From positions 1 through 13,937 of the forward strand of contig JAUXDO010000024.1 in NCBI GenBank assembly GCA_030618315.1: 13,937 nucleotides of DNA, read 5' to 3'. Shown here piece by piece: positions 7,374-13,640 of the stretch (its first letter is position 1; each line of letters starts with the position of its first letter). Made by a program: the position numbers and the translations under genes. A model generated the notes under the pieces. The model made no database searches. It was not told where the DNA came from and was given only the letters and a program-made list of their open reading frames with translations. Origin of the DNA: Candidatus Peregrinibacteria bacterium (GTDB taxonomy: Bacteria > Patescibacteriota > Gracilibacteria > UM-FILTER-43-11).

Positions 7374-7564
7374 GGAATCGGCCTTCCAACAAATAACAAA
7401 TTTTTTGTTGTTTTGTGCAGACCGATTCCAATAAACGGATTCGGTTGTTCTTTAAAATCTACTTGCAAACTTATTGATTACAGCTTACTGGTCATATTTA
7501 TGTGATTAGCAATGCTGTAATCAATAAACAATCCCAACAGTGTTGGGTAAAAAAGGAGAAAGTT
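7374..7564 (+). promoter_or_regulatory. Long structured mRNA leader, candidate cis-regulatory RNA
   Basis: Four helices precede the start codon. (A) GGAATCGG (7374-7381) pairs with CCGATTCC (7422-7429), enclosing a 10-pair inner stem 7391-7400 with 7404-7413 around a TTT loop. (B) The same CCGATTCC can instead pair, 7 of 8 bases, with GGATTCGG (7437-7444), so A and B exclude each other. (C) A perfect 14-base inverted repeat, TTATTGATTACAGC (7471-7484) with its complement at 7514-7527. (D) CCCAAC (7533-7538) with GTTGGG (7542-7547), five bases before the ribosome binding site. The exchange of A for B resembles attenuators and riboswitches, but there is no match to a known class and no ligand can be named. 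Confidence 0.55.
7553..7558 (+). promoter_or_regulatory. Shine-Dalgarno site that decides the start at 7565
   Basis: AAGGAG lies six bases before the ATG at 7565, followed by a second in-frame ATG at 7574. It is the only strong ribosome binding site seen in the window. It rules out the upstream in-frame GTG at 7502, which sits between the arms of leader helix C. Confidence 0.75.
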
Positions 7565-8722
7565 ATGAAAGTTATGAAAGTAATATTAATTACGTTTTTC
7601 GCCATTTTTCTTGCTGAGTGCGCATCGTGCCCCAATCCACCAATGGTTAGTCAATCAAGCGATGCCCTTCAAATAGATGAACCAGAGGTGAAAGAATCTC
7701 AACCCAAAGATTTCTGCACCTGCATCGAATCATTCTCCTATAGGGGGATAGTTGATTGCAATTTGGGTTTCTACGAAATGCTCGAAACGGGAAATTTTGA
7801 CTGGAGAGACGTAGATATTAACGAAAAAAATTTCCCCCTCGAAACTTGTACTACCAAAGAAGTCGAGTTTAAGCTTGTTGATTTCAATAATGTTCCATCA
7901 GAAGATGAAATTCTGGCTGAACTCGACAAATTGGGTCTTCGACCAGCTACCCTGAGAGAACTCGTGCACATTGCGGCTGTTAAACCTGATTTACAACGTG
8001 AATTCTCGATTATTGCCCTTGGTTCTCAATGGCATAAAAAAGAATTGAATCGTATTATCTATCCAGAATTGCACACTTATCACGATGAGGAAGTGTGGGA
8101 GCGTCTTCTTAACGAGAGCCATCACTTTTCTCGAACTGGCACGATATCTAAGGAAACACGTTTTTTGGCTGTTGGTAAAACGATAGATGAATCTGAACCC
8201 AAAGCCGAACAGGAATATCCTGTTTGCAATGTTACGTTTCATTGTGACTATAAGGATCCCACCCTCGACGCTTTCAGTATCGATACCTTCACTGTCACAC
8301 TCGACTACAGCATGACTTTCAAGGAGATGGTGAGCGCTGGTCGGTATGACAGTGCAAACACTATGTTTGAGATTACCAAAAAGAATTTCCCAATCAACAA
8401 GCGGGAAAGCGGTAAAGTTGAGTTAGATGTCATTCATTTTGGCCGTAAGATGACGCGCGAACAGGTTCTCGACGAATTCGAAAAGCGTGGCCTGCGCTCT
8501 GCCGAACTACCAGAATTAATGGCACTTGGCGCACATTACCCAGGTCTTCAGAAGAAGCGCACACTTGTAGCAGCTGGTCCTCAGGCGCGTAAATCGACGA
8601 CTGCTGCCGTTGGTACCCCGGTTCTATCTGGGAATAAAAAAGAGCGCAAAATACACCTCATCTGGAGTATGCCCAGTCCTTCGTGGAACAAGTCCTATAG
8701 TTTCGTAGCCGTCCGCAAGTAG
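7565..8722 (+). CDS. Exported or lipid-anchored protein with two copies of an unknown domain
   Basis: A 385-residue protein. It begins with a basic-hydrophobic signal (MKVMKVILITFFAIFLAEC); the Cys at 19 or 22 could be lipidated, but the residue before Cys19 is Glu, which is atypical, so anchoring is uncertain. The rest is a clear internal duplication: residues about 56-205 and 238-385. Matching segments are YEMLETGNFDW with KEMVSAGRYDS, KNFP with KNFP, LGLRPATLRELVHIAAVKPDLQ (123-144) with RGLRSAELPELMALGAHYPGLQ (308-329), ALGSQ with AAGPQ, and the ends RFLAVGK with SFVAVRK. The part after ALGSQ/AAGPQ is poorly conserved between copies. I recall hypothetical CPR proteins with single such domains ending in AVRK (unverified). 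It has its own promoter, structured leader, Shine-Dalgarno site and terminators, and looks more GC-rich than its neighbours, which suggests a self-contained, perhaps transferred unit. Function unknown; a surface role fits the signal sequence. Confidence 0.8.
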   Translation: MKVMKVILITFFAIFLAECASCPNPPMVSQSSDALQIDEPEVKESQPKDFCTCIESFSYRGIVDCNLGFYEMLETGNFDWRDVDINEKNFPLETCTTKEVEFKLVDFNNVPSEDEILAELDKLGLRPATLRELVHIAAVKPDLQREFSIIALGSQWHKKELNRIIYPELHTYHDEEVWERLLNESHHFSRTGTISKETRFLAVGKTIDESEPKAEQEYPVCNVTFHCDYKDPTLDAFSIDTFTVTLDYSMTFKEMVSAGRYDSANTMFEITKKNFPINKRESGKVELDVIHFGRKMTREQVLDEFEKRGLRSAELPELMALGAHYPGLQKKRTLVAAGPQARKSTTAAVGTPVLSGNKKERKIHLIWSMPSPSWNKSYSFVAVRK

Positions 8723-8732
8723 ACCCACCATT

Positions 8733-8791
8733 TGAGACAATCCCCCGCTAACCTGCCTGCCGGCAGGCAGGGCGGGGTGATTCCTGTCTCA
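8733..8791. repeat. Large GC-rich palindrome, likely dispersed element and terminator part
   Basis: The perfect core palindrome CCTGCCTGCCGGCAGGCAGG (8752-8771) is flanked by CCCCGC (8743-8748) with GCGGGG (8772-8777), AATC with GATT, and TGAGACA (8733-8739) with TGTCTCA (8785-8791). The whole forms one hairpin of nearly 60 bases just after the duplicated-domain gene. I recall the core as frequent in CPR genomes, not checked here. Confidence 0.75.
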
Positions 8792-8793
8792 GT

Positions 8794-8831
8794 AAAAAAA
8801 CAAGCTCATGACGTTCTGTCGTGAGCTTTTT
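8794..8831. terminator. Bidirectional Rho-independent terminator
   Basis: AAGCTCATGAC (8802-8812) pairs with GTCGTGAGCTT (8818-8828) with one wobble over a five-base loop. It is followed by five T on the plus strand and preceded by seven A (8794-8800), which give a T-tract on the minus strand. It can end both the duplicated-domain gene and the converging ATP synthase operon. Confidence 0.9.
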
Positions 8832-8873
8832 CCCAATATAAATAATCAAAAAAAGAGTCATCACTGACCATCC

Positions 8874-8915
8874 AAATGATAAATGTTAAATGCTAAATGA
8901 TAAATGATAAATATT
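8874..8915. repeat. Heptamer array at the end of the ATPase D gene
   Basis: Six consecutive heptamers: AAATGAT, AAATGTT, AAATGCT, AAATGAT, AAATGAT and AAATATT. The last overlaps the stop codon of the D-subunit gene (8914-8916). Unlike the other arrays, no reverse-complement arm is visible. Confidence 0.7.
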
Positions 8916-9561
8916 ATGCAGCCGCTTCAATCTTAGCCTTAACAACCATTGTATTGATAATAGCGCCACGTTCCATCTCATCCAACTTCATCTGAATAAA
9001 TTTAATAGTGTCTTTTAGGTCAGGAATCATGCGATACTCAAGCGCATTTACACGACGACGTGTTTTTTCAAGCTCTTCCGCCAAAGCTTCAGCGGATTTT
9101 TCGATTTCAGCCAATTTAATTAGTAATGGAAAGACATCCAAAAATGACTGTAGGGAAATATCAAGCTCACCGCTTGTCTGAACCATACTGTAATTTACAA
9201 CTTCACCTTCTACTTTAAGATCAAATGTAGGAATACGAACGGACATCACATTTTTTGTCTCCACTCCAAGATTTGTTTCAGCCGTGGAGTAAAGAAGTGC
9301 GCTTTCAAGAAATCCGGACTCCATCAATGAACTAGCCCGGATAAAGTTTTTAAACGAAGCGCCAAGCTTTTCTTCAACTTCTTCACGTGCAGTTTTTGCC
9401 TCATGAATAACACCCATAAACTTCTGCATCAGGCCATCCTGCTTATCTTTAAGCAGTTTATGTCCGCGTTCAGCACTTTTTATCTTCTTTTTAAGAGTCA
9501 GTAGTGCCATCCTAGTTGCATTGACGTTCATTATAGCCATAATTTCAAGTTGTAGCTCCAT
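8914..9561 (-). CDS. atpD: A/V-type ATP synthase subunit D (central stalk)
   Basis: A 215-residue protein forming the long central rotor shaft that couples the A3B3 head to the membrane ring. The N-terminal half (MNVNATRMALLTLKKKIKSAERGHKLLKDKQDGLMQKF) matches the family: an antiparallel coiled coil begins here, and the C-terminal half (EELEKTRRRVNALEYRMIPDLKDTIKFIQMKLDEMER) forms the returning helix with the conserved RRVNALEY signature. The middle (about 80-130) is the small globular part. It is the last gene of the operon, as in many bacterial and archaeal A-type operons. It starts 86 bases after the B-subunit gene, across a repeat element rather than a normal leader; no Shine-Dalgarno site is visible. 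An ATG at 9534 fits the family N-terminus better than 9561, which would shorten it by nine residues. Confidence 0.94.
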   Translation of the reverse strand: MELQLEIMAIMNVNATRMALLTLKKKIKSAERGHKLLKDKQDGLMQKFMGVIHEAKTAREEVEEKLGASFKNFIRASSLMESGFLESALLYSTAETNLGVETKNVMSVRIPTFDLKVEGEVVNYSMVQTSGELDISLQSFLDVFPLLIKLAEIEKSAEALAEELEKTRRRVNALEYRMIPDLKDTIKFIQMKLDEMERGAIINTMVVKAKIEAAA

Positions 9562-9655
9562 TGTGGCTCAGCTTCGCGTGGCTCCTATTGTGGTCCACTA
9601 CTGGAGCCACTATTTGAGCCACTATTTGAGCCACTACTGGAATTAATTATTTTAA
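9562..9655. repeat. 12-base-unit inverted element between ATPase B and D genes
   Basis: Two to three copies of GTGGCTC on the left and three of GAGCCAC on the right (unit GAGCCACTATTT, period 12) can fold into a hairpin. The element reaches through AATTAATTATTTTA into the B-gene stop codon. It has only about nine differences in some 93 bases from the element at 11048-11154. Confidence 0.75.
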
Positions 9656-11014
9656 GTATTTCTCAATATATTCTTCCTTAACACGCTTAAGCTCTGACTT
9701 AGGAAGGATTTTAAGAAGCTCCCATCCAAGTCGAAGTGATTCTTCAATATCACGATCTTCATGTTCATCTTGCCGAATAAATTTATCTTCAAAAGCTTCA
9801 GCAAACTTCATATAAGCCTGATCGATTTCATCAAGAGCAGCTTCTCCAAGGATAATTGCTAATTCACGTACATCATTACCACGAGCATAAGCAGCATAGA
9901 GCTGATTCATAACACCACTGTGATCTGCGCGGGTTTTACCCTCACCAATACCTTTATCTTTCAAACGTGAAAGAGATGGAAGTACATCAGCAGGTGGGTA
10001 AATACCTTTTCTATGAAGTGCACGAGACATTACAATCTGACCCTCAGTAATATAACCTGTAAGATCAGGAATCGGGTGAGTAATATCATCTTCCGGCATA
10101 GTCAGAATAGGAATTTGAGTAATAGAACCATTTCTACCCTTAATACGACCAGCTCTTTCATAAATGGTAGCAAGATCGGTATATAGATAACCCGGATAAC
10201 CACGACGACCCGGTACTTCTTTACGAGCGGCAGATACCTCACGTAACGCTTCAGCATAGTTTGTTAAGTCGGTTAGTACAACGAGTACATGCATATCTTT
10301 TTCGTATGCAAGATATTCAGCAGCTGTAAGAGCAAGACGTGGAATAGCGATACGTTCTACCACCGGATCATCAGCTGTATTTAGGAAAAGAACAGCTTTT
10401 TCAATCGCACCTGTCTTTTCAAATTCACTTTTAAAGAATTCTGCCTCTTCAAACGTCACACCCATTGCGGCAAAAATCACCGCGAAATCTGAACCATCTT
10501 TAACTTTTGCCTGACGAGCTATCTGAGCAGCTAAACGGTTATGAGGTAAACCTGAACCGGAGAAAATAGGAAGTTTTTGACCACGTACCAATGTATTCAG
10601 AGCATCGATTGTACTTATACCTGTCTGGAAAAAGTCATCCGGATAATCGCGTGAATAAGGATTGATAGCTTGCCCGGCAATATCCAAACGTTTTTCAGGT
10701 ATAATTTCTGGTCGACCATCAATTGGCTTACCGGAACCATCAAAAACACGTCCAAGCATGTCGGCAGATACTCCGAGTTTCATTGTCTCACCAAGGAAAC
10801 GGGCTTTACTGCCCTCGGTTTTTGCACCCTGCGGACTGTCAAACAGCTGAACAAGAGCCTTGCCTTCAGATGCCTCCAGAACCTTACCGAGACGTACACC
10901 TTCTTCACCAGGCACTTTAATCTCAACGAGCTCTTCGTATTTAATATCTTCAACGCCTTCCACAACCATTAGCGGACCGGCAATAGATGTTACTGATTTA
11001 TATTCTTTTTGCAT
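9647..11014 (-). CDS. atpB: A/V-type ATP synthase subunit B (non-catalytic head subunit)
   Basis: A 455-residue regulatory subunit that alternates with A in the hexameric head. An N-terminal beta barrel (about 1-75) precedes the nucleotide-binding-like core. In place of a Walker A motif it has SGSGLPHN (152-159), lacking the GKT, exactly as in B subunits of this family, so it does not hydrolyse ATP. Family signatures DLTNYAEALREVSAARKEVPGRRGYPGYLYTDLATIYERAGR and PSLSRLKDKGIGEGKTRADH are intact; the latter region supplies the arginine that reaches into the neighbouring catalytic site. The gene lies between A and D, in conserved order. No Shine-Dalgarno site is seen; the leader is AT-rich. Confidence 0.97.
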   Translation of the reverse strand: MQKEYKSVTSIAGPLMVVEGVEDIKYEELVEIKVPGEEGVRLGKVLEASEGKALVQLFDSPQGAKTEGSKARFLGETMKLGVSADMLGRVFDGSGKPIDGRPEIIPEKRLDIAGQAINPYSRDYPDDFFQTGISTIDALNTLVRGQKLPIFSGSGLPHNRLAAQIARQAKVKDGSDFAVIFAAMGVTFEEAEFFKSEFEKTGAIEKAVLFLNTADDPVVERIAIPRLALTAAEYLAYEKDMHVLVVLTDLTNYAEALREVSAARKEVPGRRGYPGYLYTDLATIYERAGRIKGRNGSITQIPILTMPEDDITHPIPDLTGYITEGQIVMSRALHRKGIYPPADVLPSLSRLKDKGIGEGKTRADHSGVMNQLYAAYARGNDVRELAIILGEAALDEIDQAYMKFAEAFEDKFIRQDEHEDRDIEESLRLGWELLKILPKSELKRVKEEYIEKYLK

Positions 11015-11047
11015 GATTTTTTAATTAAAATGTTATTACTATACTTG

Positions 11048-11154
11048 TTGTGGCTCCGATTGTGGCTCCGTTTCACATGGCTCCCATTGTGGTCCACTAC
11101 TGGAGCCACCATTTGAGCCACCATTTGAGCCACTATAGGAATTAATTATTTTAG
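11048..11154. repeat. 12-base-unit inverted element between ATPase A and B genes
   Basis: Same element as at the B-D junction: GTGGCTC units spaced about 12 apart, a central GTGGTCCAC, then three GAGCCAC units (GAGCCACCATTT), ending in AATTAATTATTTTA across the A-gene stop codon. It carries one more left-hand unit than the other copy. Confidence 0.75.
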
Positions 11155-12903
11155 TGATTTAATAGACTTTGATATTTCCTGTTCAAGTTTTTCAAACTCA
11201 TCCCATTTTCCATCCTTGATATCCTTTACCTTAACGATTTTTTCCATAACAGAAAGTTTTTTTAGATCATTAAAATCAAAATCCTCTTTTTCTACAACAT
11301 CCTGACCAGCATAATAAATAGTCATAATGCATTTAAGCATCCAATATTGTTTTTTAAGTGATGTGTAAACATCAATTTTATCAAAAGCATTTTGAAATAA
11401 GAAATCTTCACGAATTGATTTAGCAGTTTCCATAACTAAACGTTCCTTCGGACTTAAAGCATCCATACCAACCAAACGAACTATTTCTTCAAGCTTTGAT
11501 TCTTCCTGTAATATTTTCATCGCATCTTTTCGGAGATTCGTAGAATCTTCCGCAATTTCCTTTTTCCAGTGATTCGCAACGTTATCATTGTAAAGAGTAT
11601 AAGAAGAAAGCCAGTTAATAGCCGGAAAATGACGACGCCTTGCAAGTGTTGCATCCAACCCCCAGAAAACTTTAGTAACACGTAGTGTGTTCTGTGTAAC
11701 CGGTTCAGACAAATCACCACCAGGAGGTGATACAGCACCAATAACGGTAAGACTTCCAACTCTATCATCGGAACCTAAACATTTAACAACGCCTGCTCTT
11801 TCATAGAATCCAGCAGTACGGGAGCCAAGATAGGCAGGGTAACCTTCTTCACCTGGCATTTCCTCAAGACGACCGGACATCTCACGCATAGCTTCTGCCC
11901 AACGAGAAGTTGAATCAGCCATAAGTGCTACACTATAACCCATATCACGATAATACTCAGCAATTGTAATACCTGTATAAACGGAAGCTTCACGGGCTGC
12001 TACCGGCATATTTGAAGTATTTGCAATCAAAACTGTACGTTTCATTAAAGGCTCACCTGTGTTCGGATCTTTTAGTTCCGGGAATTCCATAAGCACATCC
12101 GTCATCTCATTACCACGTTCACCACAACCTACATAAACGATGATCTGAGCATTACAATATTTAGCAATTGTCTGTTGTGTAACTGTTTTACCAGCTCCGA
12201 ATGGTCCGGGAATACAACCTGCACCACCCTTAGCTAGTGGAAAAAGTGTATCAAGAATACGAGTACCGGTTATCATCGGCTCAATAGGCACTCTTTTGCC
12301 GGCATCCTTTCTTGGAATACGAATAGGCCACTTTTGTAACATGGTAATTTTATGTTCATGACCATCTTTATCCTTAATAACAGCAACTATGTCTTCAACC
12401 ACTTTCGAACCGGAGTGAACTTCAGTTATTTTACCACTCATGCCGGCTGGAACCATAATTTTATGAGAAATAAGTGTAGTTTCCTGAACCTCACCAATCA
12501 CATCACCCTCATTTACAGCAACACCGGTTTCAACAACAGCTTTAAAATCCCACTTCTTCTTGCGATCGATACCCGGTACGCTGATACCACGACCAATAAA
12601 TGATCCCGATTGTTCTTCAATAAGAGCTAGTGGACGTTGAATCCCATCATATATGCTTTCAAGTAAACCTGGTCCGAGTTCAACGGACAATGTTTGACCG
12701 GTTAAATAAACAGGTTCACCAGGACCAACTCCACTGGTCTCTTCGTAAACCTGAATAGAAGCCTCATCACCATTGAGTTCGATAACTTCACCTACAAGCT
12801 TCTGTTCGGAAACATTAACCACCTCGTACATCTTGGCGTTCTTCATTCCTTTGGCCACTACAAGCGGACCTGATACTTTTATAATTGTTCCTTGTTCTGA
12901 CAT
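11146..12903 (-). CDS. atpA: A/V-type ATP synthase catalytic subunit A
   Basis: The 585-residue catalytic subunit of the rotary head, which makes or hydrolyses ATP on the cytoplasmic side. The N-terminal beta barrel (1-75) is followed by the bulge or non-homologous insertion (about 110-185) that distinguishes A subunits from F-type beta. Walker A is GPFGAGKT (233-240), and the catalytic glutamate lies in GERGNE (261-266). Further signatures are MADSTSRWAEAMREMSGRLEEMPGEEGYPAYLGSR and PPGGDLSEPVTQNTLR. All key residues are present and the length is normal for the family. It lies between F and B in conserved operon order; a roughly 300-base repeat-filled gap precedes it. Whether the enzyme pumps protons or sodium depends on the membrane subunits, which are outside the window. 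Confidence 0.98.
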   Translation of the reverse strand: MSEQGTIIKVSGPLVVAKGMKNAKMYEVVNVSEQKLVGEVIELNGDEASIQVYEETSGVGPGEPVYLTGQTLSVELGPGLLESIYDGIQRPLALIEEQSGSFIGRGISVPGIDRKKKWDFKAVVETGVAVNEGDVIGEVQETTLISHKIMVPAGMSGKITEVHSGSKVVEDIVAVIKDKDGHEHKITMLQKWPIRIPRKDAGKRVPIEPMITGTRILDTLFPLAKGGAGCIPGPFGAGKTVTQQTIAKYCNAQIIVYVGCGERGNEMTDVLMEFPELKDPNTGEPLMKRTVLIANTSNMPVAAREASVYTGITIAEYYRDMGYSVALMADSTSRWAEAMREMSGRLEEMPGEEGYPAYLGSRTAGFYERAGVVKCLGSDDRVGSLTVIGAVSPPGGDLSEPVTQNTLRVTKVFWGLDATLARRRHFPAINWLSSYTLYNDNVANHWKKEIAEDSTNLRKDAMKILQEESKLEEIVRLVGMDALSPKERLVMETAKSIREDFLFQNAFDKIDVYTSLKKQYWMLKCIMTIYYAGQDVVEKEDFDFNDLKKLSVMEKIVKVKDIKDGKWDEFEKLEQEISKSIKSLK

Positions 12904-12935
12904 ATTATTTGAATTAGTGAATTAATTGTTTATAT

Positions 12936-13068
12936 GATTTAAGTTGTAGGTTGTAGGTTGTAGGTTGTAGGTTGTAGGTTGTAGGTTGTAGGTTGTAGGA
13001 TTTAGGTTGTAGGATTTAGGTTGTAGGTTGTAGGTTGTAGGATTTAGGTTGTAGGATTTAGGTTATAT
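12936..13068. repeat. Array of 17 heptamers (GTTGTAG and GATTTAG) before the ATPase A gene
   Basis: From 12943 to 13061 there are 13 copies of GTTGTAG and four of GATTTAG in strict seven-base register, with GATTTAG units at 12999, 13013, 13041 and 13055. They are flanked by degenerate GATTTAA (12936) and GTTATAT (13062). This arm is partly complementary to the ACAAC-rich repeats at 13085-13200. Confidence 0.95.
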
Positions 13069-13084
13069 ATAGGTCCTTAATCTT

Positions 13085-13200
13085 TCAACTTACAACATAC
13101 AACATTCATTAATTTTACAACTTACAACATACAACATTCATTAATTTTACAACTTACAACATACAACATTCATTAATCTTACAACTTTCAACTTACAACG
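13085..13200. repeat. Three tandem 32-base units, complementary arm at the end of the ATPase F gene
   Basis: Units at 13085-13116, 13117-13148 and 13149-13180 are nearly identical. Each is three heptamers (ACAACTT, ACAACAT, ACAACAT) plus an 11-base TCATTAATTTT tail. Three more heptamers (ACAACTT, TCAACTT, ACAACGT) follow and run into the F-gene stop at 13201. With the GTTGTAG array they can form a hairpin of well over 200 bases with many wobbles. Confidence 0.9.
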
Positions 13201-13551
13201 TTAGTTAAGAATATCCATCCCCACCGCTCTCTCCACAATCCCCTTCAGCTTCTTCAGACCATAACCGGTAGAACCTAAGTGGCTTGGAAGCGGAATGAAT
13301 GCCGGAAGCGGATCTGATGTTAGTTTTTTATAGTCATCCGGAGTAATGTACGTCATTAAATCTTCCATAACAAACACAATTGCATATTTATTACGACTTT
13401 CACCACCTGATTCAATGCGCTCACCCTTAAGGGCAAACATAGATTCCAAAGCTTCTTTGGGTTCATTTGCATAAACAGGTTCAACTCCAAGCGCTTTGAA
13501 GCCAAGAATTGTTTCACGAGAACCTACGATTGCTATCTTATATTGTTGCAT
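13201..13551 (-). CDS. atpF: A/V-type ATP synthase subunit F
   Basis: A 116-residue central-stalk subunit that binds subunit D and modulates rotation and ATPase activity. The N-terminal KIAIVGSRETILGFKALGVEPVYA and the IVFVMEDLMTYI segment match the Rossmann-like fold of the family. The C-terminal GYGLKKLKGIVERAVGMDIL supplies the helix that lies against D; LPSHLGSTG is typical of the linker before it. Length is within the usual 100-120. It lies between C and A, in conserved order. Its stop codon directly abuts a repeat array, and a second array separates it from the C gene, so translational coupling with neighbours is unlikely. Confidence 0.94.
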   Translation of the reverse strand: MQQYKIAIVGSRETILGFKALGVEPVYANEPKEALESMFALKGERIESGGESRNKYAIVFVMEDLMTYITPDDYKKLTSDPLPAFIPLPSHLGSTGYGLKKLKGIVERAVGMDILN

Positions 13552-13569
13552 TAATTTATTTAAATTATG

Positions 13570-13640
13570 AATGATTTAAGTTGTATGTTGTATGATTTAA
13601 GGCCTATTTATTACTTACAACCTACAACTTACAACGTTAA
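13570..13640. repeat. Heptamer inverted array between ATPase C and F genes
   Basis: GATTTAA, GTTGTAT, GTTGTAT and GATTTAA on the left and TTACAAC, CTACAAC, TTACAAC and GTTAA on the right can fold into a hairpin. The units resemble those of the larger array before the A gene. The right arm touches the C-gene stop (13641-13643). Confidence 0.8.

Noticed and set aside
7502..7564. Upstream GTG start adding 21 residues to the duplicated-domain protein
   Set aside because: It lies inside leader helices without a ribosome binding site and would put a polar stretch before the export signal, whereas ATG 7565 has AAGGAG at good spacing.
7565..8722. Duplicated-domain protein as target of a diversity-generating retroelement
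   Set aside because: No reverse transcriptase gene or template repeat of the C-terminal region is seen in the window; it could only be revived by finding one elsewhere.
10662..10972. Plus-strand reading frames inside the ATPase B gene, and similar ones opposite transketolase, LOG and recG genes
   Set aside because: They lie opposite strongly conserved coding sequence, lack promoters or ribosome sites, and have no protein-like features.
13085..13180. Three regular 32-base repeats suggested a CRISPR array
   Set aside because: The units are directly adjacent with no unique spacers, are built of heptamers, and there are no cas genes.
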